DNA from: an uncultured Lachnospiraceae bacterium
Lineage (GTDB): Bacteria; Bacillota; Clostridia; Lachnospirales; Lachnospiraceae
NCBI GenBank assembly: GCA_910579805.1
Contig: CAJTWM010000017.1
Coordinates: 1 to 64,000 of the forward strand
Direction: 5' to 3'
DNA length: 64,000 bases
Made by a program: the position numbers and the translations under genes. Positions 1-7,869 of this stretch are shown piece after piece; within the stretch, counting starts at the first letter, position 1; each line of letters starts with the position of its first letter. Below the pieces are notes generated by a model. The model ran no database searches and had not been told where the DNA came from. It saw only the letters and a program-made list of their open reading frames with translations.

Positions 1-144
1 CTTTTGTCGTTACTCGTCAACGTAAATGTTAAAACCAATCCACATTTGCTGGCAACATATATTTTACCCAAATCATAATAATATAAATAATACAAATATG
101 GCAGGATATCTCATAGACCACCTGCCATACCTAATAGCTTATAC
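1..144. other. Left flank of the insertion sequence, no gene seen
   Basis: AT-rich sequence with no convincing open frame. It holds a perfect 8-bp stem, ATGGCAGG at 98-105 pairing with CCTGCCAT at 121-128. There is no U-run on the + side and only a loosely U-rich stretch on the - side, so a terminator role is uncertain. The last eight bases (137-144, GCTTATAC) are the left copy of the insertion-sequence target duplication. Confidence 0.5.
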
Positions 145-261
145 GTAAGCGCATAGTTTCGGGGTGTACCCCTTACTTTATCAGGAAACCTATCACCAGG
201 ATTCCGGTATGCTAACATTTTGCTCGTTCTTTTTGCTACATTTTTTCTGGACCTCTTCGTT

Positions 262-1589
262 TCAGGGAGCCAGCTTCGCTAACTCATCACCTGACATATC
301 CTTGTTAGGGCGATGCTCCAGCAGGTATTTCAGATACTCATATAAATTCAGGTCATATGCCTTTGCCATTTCTACAATGGTAAGATACAAGGCATTGGCA
401 GATGCGCCATCCGATGTATCGGGGAACAGCCAATTCTTTCTCCCAACAGTTACGGGGCGAATACTGTTCTCACTTAAATTGTTACTCAAACTGCAACGGC
501 CATCTTCCAGATAGGTCATCAGGAAGTCTTCACGATTCTTGATGTAGGTGATTGCTTTCCTGAGTTTGCCGTTACTGCCGGGATTTACCTGTTTTATCCA
601 CGCTAAGAAACCCTCAATGACTGGTTTCTGGTCCTTGAGGCGTCGATTATGGATCTGTTTGAAACTAAGCCCTTTTTCTTTGTAGGTGCGCTCGTATTCA
701 AACAACTTGTTGCAGTAGAGCACTCCCTGTACCGCAGGATTGCTATAATCCTTTTCAAGTCCTTTCGGAATGGCTTCCAAAAGGTATCTGCGGATGTGAG
801 CCCAACAGCAGCAGCGTTTGGTTTCTTTTACTTTATTGTAACCCTGATAGCCATCAGCCATCAGATAGAAACCAGGTTCAATTCCATTCAGGAACTGTTT
901 CGCATTTTCTCCTGCTCGAGTGGAAGTGTAATTGTAAAGAATGATGGGATTTAAACCATCTTCTCCGGTACGGACCAGCCAGAAGTAAGATTTTGGCTGT
1001 GCCCTGCGCCCTTCCTCTTTGAGGACCTGAATGGGCGTTTCATCCATCATGAGAAATCTTCGTTTCAGAAGTTCGCGCTGGAAGTAATCATACATAGGCT
1101 GCATATACTCCTGTGCAGCGGTAATAATCCAGTGCGCCATGGAGGTTCTTCCTATGGGTGCAGACATCTGCAGGAAATCCTGTTCCTGTCTGTACAACCG
1201 AATGTATAATCCATACTTTCTGTAAAGGATATATGCAAGCAGCGATTCAGAAGCATAGTTTCCGGGAATCAGTGCAGGTTTGCCATTATCTTTAATAAAC
1301 TGTGGTTCCTCAGTGTCCTTACATTCAGGACATGTATAATCAGTTCTATTGGTTTTTCTTCCTCAGAAGGAGCATCAAAAAGACGAAGTTGCCCAGCTAT
1401 GTCGTATGTGCGATGTTCACTGGAGGAGCCAAACATCTTTTGCCGGAACCAGGCGGGTTCTGCCTTGGGATCACCGTTCTCGGCCTGCTGTCTGGCAATG
1501 GTATCATTCAGCGTTCTGATGGTGGTATTCAGTTGTGCAATCATGTCTTTCAACTCAGAAAGCTGAATGTCTTTACTGCTTTTTGCCAT
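262..1589 (-). pseudogene. tnpC: IS66 transposase TnpC, broken by frameshift and internal deletion
   Basis: The N-terminal part (1589 to about 1330) carries the leucine-rich start and the motif AWFRQKMFGSSSEHR, then runs into unrelated sequence. The rest continues in another frame from about 1350, with a CPEC zinc knuckle, PLYRQEQDF-like sequence, MMDETPIQVL, MADGYQGY and SNNLSENSIRPVTVGRKNW, which supply the D, D and E of the DDE catalytic core. Compared with intact IS66 transposases, roughly 80-90 residues between the leucine-rich region and this second zinc knuckle appear to be missing. The C-terminus ends at LAP followed by TGA, where relatives usually continue with Trp, so a TGG-to-TGA change is likely. 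The protein would be non-functional unless expressed by recoding. Confidence 0.85.
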
Positions 1590-1660
1590 GACTTTTCTCC
1601 TTCATTTGATGGTTCTATTATACCACACAAAGGACGAAAAAGCCAGTAAAACAGGGCATT

Positions 1661-2005
1661 TCAGGTAGTTCGAAGAGCCTTTGGCTGTTCAATATCAAGC
1701 CCGGACATCAGCCAGTCGAACTGTTGCCAGGTGATGGATTTTATCCCGGATTTATTACGGGGCCAACGGTATCTGCCCTGGATAACATCCAGTTTTTTAT
1801 AGAGCAAAACGAAACCATCCGGTTCACGGAGTAATACCTTAATCCGGTCGCAACGCTTGCCACAAAACATATATATGGAGTGATCGTCTGGTTCTTCTTT
1901 AAGCTGATCCATTACAATGGCACAGAGTCCATCAATTGACTTTCGCATGTCAGTGTATCCGGTCACGATGTAGATGTTGGTTGCCAGAGAGATATCACCA
2001 GACAT
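1661..2005 (-). CDS. tnpB: IS66 accessory protein TnpB (Orf2)
   Basis: This 114-residue protein has the family signature IYIVTGYTDMRKSIDGL near its start, followed by DDHSIYMFCGKRCDRIKVLL and the region ending GRYRWPR. TnpB is a small protein of unknown biochemical role that is required for IS66 transposition together with TnpA and TnpC. Its start overlaps the end of tnpA by about 11 bp, suggesting translational coupling. The frame is intact and of normal length. The next gene, tnpC, begins about 70 bp further on and is broken. Confidence 0.92.
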   Translation of the reverse strand: MSGDISLATNIYIVTGYTDMRKSIDGLCAIVMDQLKEEPDDHSIYMFCGKRCDRIKVLLREPDGFVLLYKKLDVIQGRYRWPRNKSGIKSITWQQFDWLMSGLDIEQPKALRTT

Positions 2006-2291
2006 GATTCATCCCTCCAATAAACCGCAGTGTGTTTTGAACCAGTTTTTCATCGGCTCCGTTAAAGAGTCGAAGTGTGATACCACCAATAAGAAGTTCC
2101 GCCGTAACAGCAGTTGGCTTAGCCGCTGACTCTGTAAAAGTATAGCCCTGCTTTTGAAGCTTACTGACCCAGTTATAAAAGTTACCGGGATGAATACCGT
2201 TTTGTTTACACCACTGGTAATCAGTAAGGCCGCTTTGGCGGCATTCCATAATCAAACGGATTTGTTCATCTTTAAAAATACGTTTACTCAT
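1995..2291 (-). CDS. tnpA: IS66 accessory protein TnpA (Orf1), helix-turn-helix
   Basis: This 98-residue protein begins with a helix-turn-helix region (LIMECRQSGLTDYQWCKQNGIHPGNFYNWVSKL, described here as residues about 13-45) typical of the IS3/IS66 Orf1 family. The C-terminal part, with ITLRLFNGADEKLV, is typical of IS66 TnpA. It is the first gene of the element and probably binds the ends or helps the transposase. An AGGAGAGTAAT ribosome-binding region lies just upstream of the ATG. The frame is intact. Confidence 0.88.
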   Translation of the reverse strand: MSKRIFKDEQIRLIMECRQSGLTDYQWCKQNGIHPGNFYNWVSKLQKQGYTFTESAAKPTAVTAELLIGGITLRLFNGADEKLVQNTLRFIGGMNHVW

Positions 2292-2404
2292 AATGATTAC
2301 TCTCCTTTGAAATAGAGTGAAATGTTAGCATTTTCTAGCAATCATTATAGAGAATGAATAGGGCACTGAAAATCCACCCTAAAATTATGCGCTTACGCTT
2401 ATAC

Positions 2405-2532
2405 CAAATTAATATCACTCGAACTCAATCAATGAAAAGTGTTTTTTCATTATACCATAACCTGATTAGCTCGCATAAGAATTTTACAACAATTAAAAAT
2501 CCCGACGTCTTGCCCGAAACCTCTTAGAATGC
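2405..2532. other. Spacer between the IS66 element and the aroF promoter
   Basis: About 130 bp of AT-rich sequence with no open frame, tRNA-like fold or clear hairpin. It is the original left neighbour of aroF before the insertion event. Confidence 0.4.
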
Positions 2533-2561
2533 TTGACTTTCGCACGTTGAAGTGCTATATT
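2533..2561 (+). promoter_or_regulatory. Sigma-A type promoter of aroF
   Basis: TTGACT at 2533-2538 and TATATT at 2556-2561 are separated by 17 bp. The leader that follows contains a 7-bp stem (GTTCAGG at 2569-2575 with CCTGAAC at 2600-2606). An AGAGGC ribosome binding site lies near 2641. The hairpin has no U-run behind it, so I do not call it an attenuator. Confidence 0.75.
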
Positions 2562-2651
2562 ATTAAACGTTCAGGGCATTTATAGTAAGCGTTTGCCGGC
2601 CTGAACACAGAAAAATCAATTATAAAGCATTATGCAGAAAAGAGGCTTATC

Positions 2652-3668
2652 ATGATCATTGTAATGAAACCAAATGCCGCTGAAAGCAGTATCTTAGCGG
2701 TTACGCAATACATTGAAAAAAACGGCTTAAAATCCCATCTCTCCAAAGGAGAAGAAGTTACCATTATCGGTGTAGTCGGCGACAAGAGCCGGATATCCAG
2801 TGAAAACTTAATTGTATACAAAGATGTGGATCGTATTGTTCCGGTTACGGAAAGCTACAAGCTTGCCAATAAGAAATTCCATCCGGAAGCGACAAGCGTA
2901 AAAGTTGGAAATACGGTAATCGGTCCTGACAATTTAACAATCATGGCAGGTCCCTGTGCTGTGGAAACGGAAGAACAGCTTATGACAATCGCCAGAGCTG
3001 TCAAAAGCTCCGGTGCCACAATTTTGCGCGGCGGTGCCTATAAACCGCGTACCTCCCCCTATTCTTTCCAAGGTCTGGAAGAAGAGGGGCTCCGCTATAT
3101 GCGGACGGCCGGTCAGGAAACCGGACTTTCTACGATTTGCGAAGTAGTCAGTCAGGAGGCTATCGAAGCCGCCGTAAAATATGTGGACATGATCCAGATC
3201 GGCGCCAGAAACATGCAGAATTTCATTCTTTTAAAAGAAGCCGGCCGCTCCGGCCTTCCGGTGCTTTTGAAAAGAGGTCTGTGCGCTACCATCGACGAAT
3301 GGCTGAATGCCGCGGAATATATTATTTCGGAAGGAAATCCCGATGTCGTTTTATGTGAAAGAGGGATCCGTACTTATGAAACCTCCACAAGAAATACACT
3401 GGACTTAAGCGCCGTTGCCGTTTTAAAAGAGCGCACCCACCTCCCTGTCATCGTAGACCCTTCTCATTCCACGGGCGCTTACAAATATGTACCGCCTATG
3501 GCTAAGGCAGGCGTTGCCTGCGGCGCCGACGGACTGATGATCGAAGTGCACAACGATCCTGCCCATGCACTTTCCGACGGTCCCCAGTCGCTTACTTTTG
3601 AAAAATTTGACAAACTGACCAAAGAATTAAAACCTTTCTGTGATGTGGTAGGACGCTCTTTTGAATGA
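2652..3668 (+). CDS. aroF: 3-deoxy-7-phosphoheptulonate (DAHP) synthase
   Basis: This enzyme condenses phosphoenolpyruvate and erythrose 4-phosphate, the first step of the shikimate pathway. The 338-residue protein has an N-terminal ferredoxin-like domain (about residues 1-70) that carries feedback inhibition in Thermotoga-type enzymes, then a TIM barrel. Recognisable barrel motifs are MAGPCAVE, LRGGAYKPRTSPYSFQG, QIGARNMQNF, LLKRG and VDPSHSTG, which hold the metal and phosphate ligands. It is the first gene after a good promoter and is followed, 345 bp on, by tyrA in the same direction. Pairing DAHP synthase with prephenate dehydrogenase suggests a tyrosine-branch aromatic operon. Confidence 0.95.
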   Translation: MIIVMKPNAAESSILAVTQYIEKNGLKSHLSKGEEVTIIGVVGDKSRISSENLIVYKDVDRIVPVTESYKLANKKFHPEATSVKVGNTVIGPDNLTIMAGPCAVETEEQLMTIARAVKSSGATILRGGAYKPRTSPYSFQGLEEEGLRYMRTAGQETGLSTICEVVSQEAIEAAVKYVDMIQIGARNMQNFILLKEAGRSGLPVLLKRGLCATIDEWLNAAEYIISEGNPDVVLCERGIRTYETSTRNTLDLSAVAVLKERTHLPVIVDPSHSTGAYKYVPPMAKAGVACGADGLMIEVHNDPAHALSDGPQSLTFEKFDKLTKELKPFCDVVGRSFE

Positions 3669-3695
3669 TAATCAAACTATTTTGTTCTGTACCAG

Positions 3696-3903
3696 TGTAC
3701 TGACCGGATTACTTTCAGCCAAATGGCACAGAATGAATTTTTAGTCTGCAAGGCAGAGGAAGGAGGCGATGCGGTGGCATCGTTGACTGACGGTGCTGTG
3801 TGCCAGTGGCACACGTCCAGCACGGACCGAAGCAGAGCGTAGACCAACGCGGCAGATAGAAATTCAGGCAAGCCATTTAGCGAAATATAATCCGGTCAGC
3901 ACA
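3696..3903. repeat. 208-bp multi-hairpin palindromic element between aroF and tyrA
   Basis: The ends are a 32-bp inverted repeat (3696-3727 against 3872-3903) with 26 matching positions. Inside it a second pair of arms (about 3734-3749 with 3852-3866) extends the stem. The interior holds a perfect 6-bp hairpin CGATGC-ggtg-GCATCG (3767-3782), a perfect 8-bp hairpin GTGTGCCA-g-TGGCACAC (3798-3814) itself enclosed by GTGCTG/CAGCAC (3793-3823), and a small GCG/CGC hairpin near 3837-3850. The layout is a closed stem with three branches. It could be a structured RNA processed from the aroF-tyrA transcript or a small non-autonomous mobile repeat. The 64-codon open frame across it on the - strand looks like a by-product of the repeat. 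Family not identified. Confidence 0.75.
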
Positions 3904-4013
3904 TTAGATTTTATTGTTTCCATATATATCAGGAAACGCCCTATATAATATAAACCCTATGCAATATATGCTATTCATAACATGCCGATACCCCGGCAGA
4001 ATTGAGGTTCATT

Positions 4014-5120
4014 ATGCCCGCTCTTACTTTTGGCTTTGTAGGCCTCGGATTGATCGGCGGTTCGATCGCCAAGGCTGTCCGTGAGAAAATGCCTGATTCC
4101 AAGATCATCGCTTATGATATTCAGAACAATACCCTCTCTCTTGCAAAAAAAGAGGGGGTCGCTGATGTGATATTGTCCGAAATAGATGACTCTTTCCGTC
4201 AATGTGACTATCTGTTTTTATGCGCTCCCGTATCGGGAAACGATGAAAATCTGAAAAAACTGACCGGTTTCATCCGCAAAGATTGTACGCTTACCGATGT
4301 AGGAAGCGTCAAAACAGACATTCATTCTCATATAGAGGCGTTAGGACTCTCTCCTAACTTTATCGGCGGACACCCTATGGCAGGCAGCGAACGGATCGGA
4401 TATCAAAATTCCAAAGCGGTTCTTTTGGAAAATGCTTATTACATTTTAACTCCTACAAAAGAAGTCTCTCAGGAAAAAGTAACCGCTTATAAAAACTTAG
4501 TGGAAACTTTGGGTGCGATTCCCCTGATACTTACATCAAAAGAACACGACTATGTCACTGCCGCCGTCAGCCATCTGCCTCATGTGATCGCATCAAGCCT
4601 TGTCAATCTGGTCCATGATTCCGATTCGGAGAATGGAATCATGAAAATGATCGCCGCAGGGGGATTCAAAGATATTACCCGTATCGCCTCCTCTTCTCCC
4701 GTTATGTGGCAGCAGATCTGTCTGACCAATACCGAAAACATCATTTCACTTTTAAATGATTATATAGAAGCGCTGTCCGGCATAAGAAAGAAACTGGAGG
4801 ACAAAAATGCCCCCGCCCTGTTTGATTTATTTGAGAAAGCGCGTAATTACAGAGAATCCTTTATCGAAGTTTCCAGCGGTCCGATCAAAAAGTCTTATTC
4901 CGTCAATGTGGATATTATCGATAAAGCCGGATCTTTGGCGTCGGTTGCCACACTTCTTGCCGATAACCATATCAGTATCAAAAACATCGGCATTGTCCAT
5001 AACAGGGAATTTGAAGCCGGTACATTAAAGATCGAATTTCATGAGGAAATTGCCATTGAACAGGCTGTTTCACTTTTACAGGCGCATGGATATCCTGTCC
5101 ACAGAAAGTCATGCCTCTGA
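4014..5120 (+). CDS. tyrA: Prephenate dehydrogenase with C-terminal ACT domain
   Basis: This enzyme oxidatively decarboxylates prephenate to 4-hydroxyphenylpyruvate, the committed step to tyrosine, using NAD. The 368-residue protein opens with a Rossmann fold (FGFVGLGLIGGSIA, about residues 6-19), then DVGSVKTDI and GGHPMAGSER typical of the family. An all-helical dimerisation domain with AVSHLPHVIA follows. The C-terminal part from about residue 295 (SYSVNVDIIDKAGSLASVATLL) is an ACT domain, the probable site of tyrosine feedback. I chose the ATG at 4014, preceded by GAGG seven bases upstream, over an in-frame TTG at 4002. Confidence 0.94.
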   Translation: MPALTFGFVGLGLIGGSIAKAVREKMPDSKIIAYDIQNNTLSLAKKEGVADVILSEIDDSFRQCDYLFLCAPVSGNDENLKKLTGFIRKDCTLTDVGSVKTDIHSHIEALGLSPNFIGGHPMAGSERIGYQNSKAVLLENAYYILTPTKEVSQEKVTAYKNLVETLGAIPLILTSKEHDYVTAAVSHLPHVIASSLVNLVHDSDSENGIMKMIAAGGFKDITRIASSSPVMWQQICLTNTENIISLLNDYIEALSGIRKKLEDKNAPALFDLFEKARNYRESFIEVSSGPIKKSYSVNVDIIDKAGSLASVATLLADNHISIKNIGIVHNREFEAGTLKIEFHEEIAIEQAVSLLQAHGYPVHRKSCL

Positions 5121-5173
5121 TACGAATTGCAAAACCCTTTGGGCTTCATCAATAGGGATATCTGATAAATATT

Positions 5174-5224
5174 AAAGCGGTTTTATAGGTGCATTAGCGT
5201 TTCCAGCACCTGTCTGCTTTTTTA
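5174..5224. terminator. Convergent terminator between tyrA and the WYL regulator
   Basis: AAAGC (5174-5178) pairs with GCTTT (5216-5220) and an inner GGTGC/GCACC pair lies at 5188-5192 and 5206-5210. A T-run at 5218-5224 serves the + strand. It overlaps the stop codon of the converging gene. Confidence 0.55.
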
Positions 5225-6127
5225 TTCCCCATATTCCATTTGTATTTCTTTGCAGGTTTTTATCACGCGTTCCTTTATTTCCTGCGGTTCGATAATCCTG
5301 GCTTTGTTTCCAAAGGAAAGAATCACCCCATACCAAAATGTCTCATGCTCCGGTGCAGAAAAAGAAAATTCAAAATCCCCGTTTTCAAATTCCTGCGTAA
5401 TCCGTCCATTCAGATATTCCCTGCATTTCGCTTTTATGGCTGCCTTTCCGTATAATCTGACATGTACAATATCATGATCGCTATCTTTCATCTTAATATC
5501 TGAAAGATGATGGGATTTTGTAAATTTTATCTGTGTTGCCTGTAAATTTTCCATACGCACTAATTTAAACATACAATAATCCTGATATTTTTCATAATAT
5601 CCAGTCAAATACCAGTTATACCATTTGTATTGGAGACAAACCGGTTCTACCTGAATGTCTTTTACTTCATCATGACTATTGGTATAAGAAAACCGAACAA
5701 CGCGTTTTTCTTTGATTGCATCTTCTAACAGCATTAAGTATTCGTTTATTTTATCATCTTCACTTGCAACGCTCAAATCCACGGAAACAGCAGTATCTTT
5801 TGTACGATTGATACTCTGTACTTTTTCCAAAGCCTGTCTTAAACTTTTGCCCGCATAAGCACTTGCCATTCCTTCCAGAGCAGTGACCATCCAATCATAT
5901 TCGTGACTTGTTGCAACCTGCTTTTCTAAAACAAAGCTGTCCATAATCTGATAGCCGCCTTCCACACCATAAAAAGATTGAATCGGGATACCTGCCTGAT
6001 CCAGCGATTCCAAATCCCGCATGATCGTTCTGGAAGAAACTTCAAATTCTTCCGCTAATTTCTGCGCTGATGTCCGACCATGATTTAATAAATAAACAAC
6101 AATGCTTATAAGCCGGTCAATCTTCAT
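5222..6127 (-). CDS. YafY-type transcriptional regulator (HTH_11 plus WYL domain)
   Basis: The 301-residue protein starts with a DeoR-like winged helix-turn-helix (MKIDRLISIVVYLLNHGRTSAQKLAEEFEVSSRTIMRDLESL, positions 1-43) and continues with a WYL domain at about residues 130-290, including LQYKWYNWYLTGYYEKYQDYCMFKLVRM. WYL domains sense small molecules or nucleic acid in many bacterial regulators. The ATG at 6127 follows AAAGGAG by six bases and is preferred over an upstream ATG at 6160. A perfect 15-bp inverted repeat (6155-6190) lies just upstream of the gene and overlaps the end of the neighbouring acetyltransferase gene. It is a plausible operator. Target genes are unknown. Confidence 0.88.
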   Translation of the reverse strand: MKIDRLISIVVYLLNHGRTSAQKLAEEFEVSSRTIMRDLESLDQAGIPIQSFYGVEGGYQIMDSFVLEKQVATSHEYDWMVTALEGMASAYAGKSLRQALEKVQSINRTKDTAVSVDLSVASEDDKINEYLMLLEDAIKEKRVVRFSYTNSHDEVKDIQVEPVCLQYKWYNWYLTGYYEKYQDYCMFKLVRMENLQATQIKFTKSHHLSDIKMKDSDHDIVHVRLYGKAAIKAKCREYLNGRITQEFENGDFEFSFSAPEHETFWYGVILSFGNKARIIEPQEIKERVIKTCKEIQMEYGE

Positions 6128-6154
6128 TTTTTCTCCTTTCTGTCCCAGTATAAC

Positions 6155-6190
6155 AAACAAACTATGACACCATTATGTCATAGTTTGTTT
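6155..6190. promoter_or_regulatory. Perfect 15-bp inverted repeat, operator or terminator hairpin
   Basis: AAACAAACTATGACA at 6155-6169 and its exact inverted copy at 6176-6190 are separated by six bases. The repeat covers the last codons of the GNAT gene and lies 28 bp upstream of the regulator start. As RNA it is a 15-bp hairpin but has no U-run beyond the stem. As DNA it could bind the dimeric WYL regulator. Confidence 0.7.
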
Positions 6191-6649
6191 AAAGATTTTT
6201 CCAATATCCTCCATAGGCTTCTGTGAAAGGCTCATGTATAAAAGCGGATAGGGATTTCCTTGTTCGTCATAATCTGTCCTTTTATAAACTTGAAAGTCCA
6301 TGTGTTCATAACATCCTTTTGCCTGTGGGTTCTGCTCATTTACAGCCAGCTTCTCAACGGCATAGTTTTTAATCCCATATTGGATTAGGCGTTTTCCCAG
6401 CCCTTTTCCTCTTTCTTCCGGGGAGATAAACAGCATTTCCAGCGTGCCGTCCTCAATTCCCATAAAGGCCACAGGGAGACCTGTTTCCTCTTCCGCAATC
6501 ATCAAATGAGCAATTCCATTCAACGCCTGTGGTACATATTCTTTTATGCTTTTGATTTCGCTGTCCGACAGAAACAGGTGGGTCGCTCTTACAGAACTTT
6601 CCCATACCGTTAATAGCCGGCTTATTAAATCTGGTGTCCTATTTTGCAC
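6173..6649 (-). CDS. GNAT-family N-acetyltransferase
   Basis: The 158-residue protein matches the acetyl-CoA binding core of the GNAT fold: LEMLFISPEERGKGLGKRLI carries the R/Q-x-x-G-x-G/A motif at about residues 70-90. The C-terminal part VNEQNPQAKGCYEHMDFQVYKRTDYDEQGNPYPLLYMSL is typical of YjaB/PhnO-like members. The substrate cannot be inferred. The start is a GTG at 6649 with a weak ribosome binding site, about 41 bp after queA ends, so the true start is uncertain. It lies immediately upstream of the WYL regulator gene and may be co-transcribed with it. Confidence 0.82.
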   Translation of the reverse strand: MQNRTPDLISRLLTVWESSVRATHLFLSDSEIKSIKEYVPQALNGIAHLMIAEEETGLPVAFMGIEDGTLEMLFISPEERGKGLGKRLIQYGIKNYAVEKLAVNEQNPQAKGCYEHMDFQVYKRTDYDEQGNPYPLLYMSLSQKPMEDIGKIFKQTMT

Positions 6650-6690
6650 TTCGATTATTTTTACTTTTTCTTTCTCCGGCAGATAGTCAT

Positions 6691-7725
6691 TTATTTCACA
6701 AGCATCGCATCCCCGAAGCTAAAAAAACGATACCTTTCTTTGATTGCAGTATCATAAGCCTTCAATACGTTTTCCCTTCCGGCAAGGGCGGAAACCAGCA
6801 TAACAAGCGTAGACTCCGGCAAATGGAAATTCGTGATCAACGCATCCAAAACCCGAAACCGATAACCCGGATAAATAAAAATCTCCGTATTACCGCAGCC
6901 TGCTTTGACAACACCGTTTTCATCCGCCGCGCTTTCCACCGTCCGACAGCTCGTAGTACCCACACAAATTACCTTTCCGCCCCGCTTCTTAGTATCGTTG
7001 ATCGTCTCTGCCGCCTGTCCGCTCACTTCATAATATTCCGAATGCATGTGATGCTCTAAAATATGTTCCGCTTTGACAGGACGAAAAGTGCCCAATCCCA
7101 CATGAAGCGTTACATAGGCAGTCTTTACACCCTTTTCTTCGATTCCTGAAAGCAATTCTTCTGTGAAATGAAGCCCTGCCGTAGGCGCCGCGGCGGATCC
7201 TTCCTGTTTGGCATACACTGTCTGATAACGGCTTTTATCCCGAAGCTTATGGGTAATATAAGGAGGGAGCGGCATTTCTCCAAGCCGGTCCAAAACCTCT
7301 TCAAAGATTCCGTCATAAGAAAACCGGATCAGCCTGTTGCCTTCTTCCACGGTTTCCACTACTTCCCCCTCTAAAAGCCCGCCGCCAAATAAAAGCTTTG
7401 TTCCGGGTTTCGCCTTTTTCCCCGGCTTGACCAACGTTTCCCATATGTCCTTATCCTGCCGTTTCAGTAAAAGCACCTCCACCGCGGCTCCGGTATCCTT
7501 CTTACAGCCAAGAAGCCTTGCCGGAATCACCTTGGTGTTGTTCAATACAAGGCAGTCTCCCGGATCTAAAAAATCTATGATCTCTTTAAAAGTATGATGC
7601 TTTGTTTCTCCCGTCTTTTTATCCAGTACCAGAAGCCTTGAGCCTGACCGGTCCTCTAAAGGATCCTGCGCAATCAATTCCTCCGGCAGATCGAAATAAA
7701 AATCGGACTTTTTTAACTCCGTCAA
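6691..7725 (-). CDS. queA: tRNA preQ1(34) S-adenosylmethionine ribosyltransferase-isomerase
   Basis: QueA moves the ribosyl moiety of S-adenosylmethionine onto preQ1 in tRNA to give epoxyqueuosine, the penultimate step of queuosine synthesis. The 344-residue protein has the family landmarks FYFDLPEELIAQDPLEDRSGSRLL at its start, VLNNTKVIPARLLG, AAPTAGLHFTEELL, TLHVGLGTFRPV, GTTSCRTVESAA and TNFHLPESTLVMLVSA. The start is a TTG at 7725 preceded by GAGGA. A Tgt gene is not in the window. The gene stands between the M18 aminopeptidase and the acetyltransferase, with hairpin-rich sequence upstream. Confidence 0.95.
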   Translation of the reverse strand: MTELKKSDFYFDLPEELIAQDPLEDRSGSRLLVLDKKTGETKHHTFKEIIDFLDPGDCLVLNNTKVIPARLLGCKKDTGAAVEVLLLKRQDKDIWETLVKPGKKAKPGTKLLFGGGLLEGEVVETVEEGNRLIRFSYDGIFEEVLDRLGEMPLPPYITHKLRDKSRYQTVYAKQEGSAAAPTAGLHFTEELLSGIEEKGVKTAYVTLHVGLGTFRPVKAEHILEHHMHSEYYEVSGQAAETINDTKKRGGKVICVGTTSCRTVESAADENGVVKAGCGNTEIFIYPGYRFRVLDALITNFHLPESTLVMLVSALAGRENVLKAYDTAIKERYRFFSFGDAMLVK

Positions 7726-7767
7726 AATCAGTTCCTCATTTCCGTTTATAAATGCTTTTAGGCGTCG

Positions 7768-7796
7768 TCCTTCACACTGCTTTAGCAGTTTGTGTA
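7768..7796. repeat. Short hairpin repeat, copy 1
   Basis: CACACTGC-ttta-GCAG followed by TTTGTG forms a stem between the M18 gene and queA. A second copy at 9568-9592 differs at two positions that pair with each other (C-G here, U-A there), which is a compensatory change. Confidence 0.6.
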
Positions 7797-7800
7797 ACTT

Positions 7801-7859
7801 AGATTTTCTTAGCCTGCGTACTATGCCAGGTAAAATCCGGCGGCAGGCTTAGAAAATCT
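7801..7859. terminator. Long hairpin between the M18 gene and queA
   Basis: AGATTTTCTTAGCCTGC at 7801-7817 pairs with the inverted sequence at 7843-7859, about 16 of 17 positions. It lies just downstream of the M18 aminopeptidase stop codon (7870) on the - strand. The stem itself ends in AATCT rather than a clean U-run, so termination is probable but not certain. Confidence 0.5.
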
Positions 7860-7869
7860 TTACGCACTT

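Larger units (their letters stand above)
145..2396 (-). mobile_element. IS66-family insertion sequence with intact ends and exact 8-bp target duplication
   Basis: The element is 2252 bp. Its left end begins GTAAGCGCATA at 145 and its right end is the inverted match ending at 2396. The two ends agree over about 22 bp with three mismatches. GCTTATAC lies immediately outside both ends (137-144 and 2397-2404), which is the 8-bp duplication expected for IS66. Inside are the three standard genes in the order tnpA, tnpB, tnpC on the - strand. The tnpC gene is broken, so the copy is probably not autonomous. The exact duplication shows a clean insertion that has not been rearranged at its edges. It sits about 130 bp upstream of the aroF promoter and does not interrupt a recognisable gene. 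Confidence 0.93.

Noticed and set aside
2569..2606. Attenuator in the aroF leader
   Set aside because: A 7-bp stem is present but there is no U-run, leader peptide, T-box or alternative fold.
3677..3871. 64-codon open frame on the - strand between aroF and tyrA
   Set aside because: It lies inside the palindromic element, has no ribosome binding site and no domain, and its frame follows the repeat structure.
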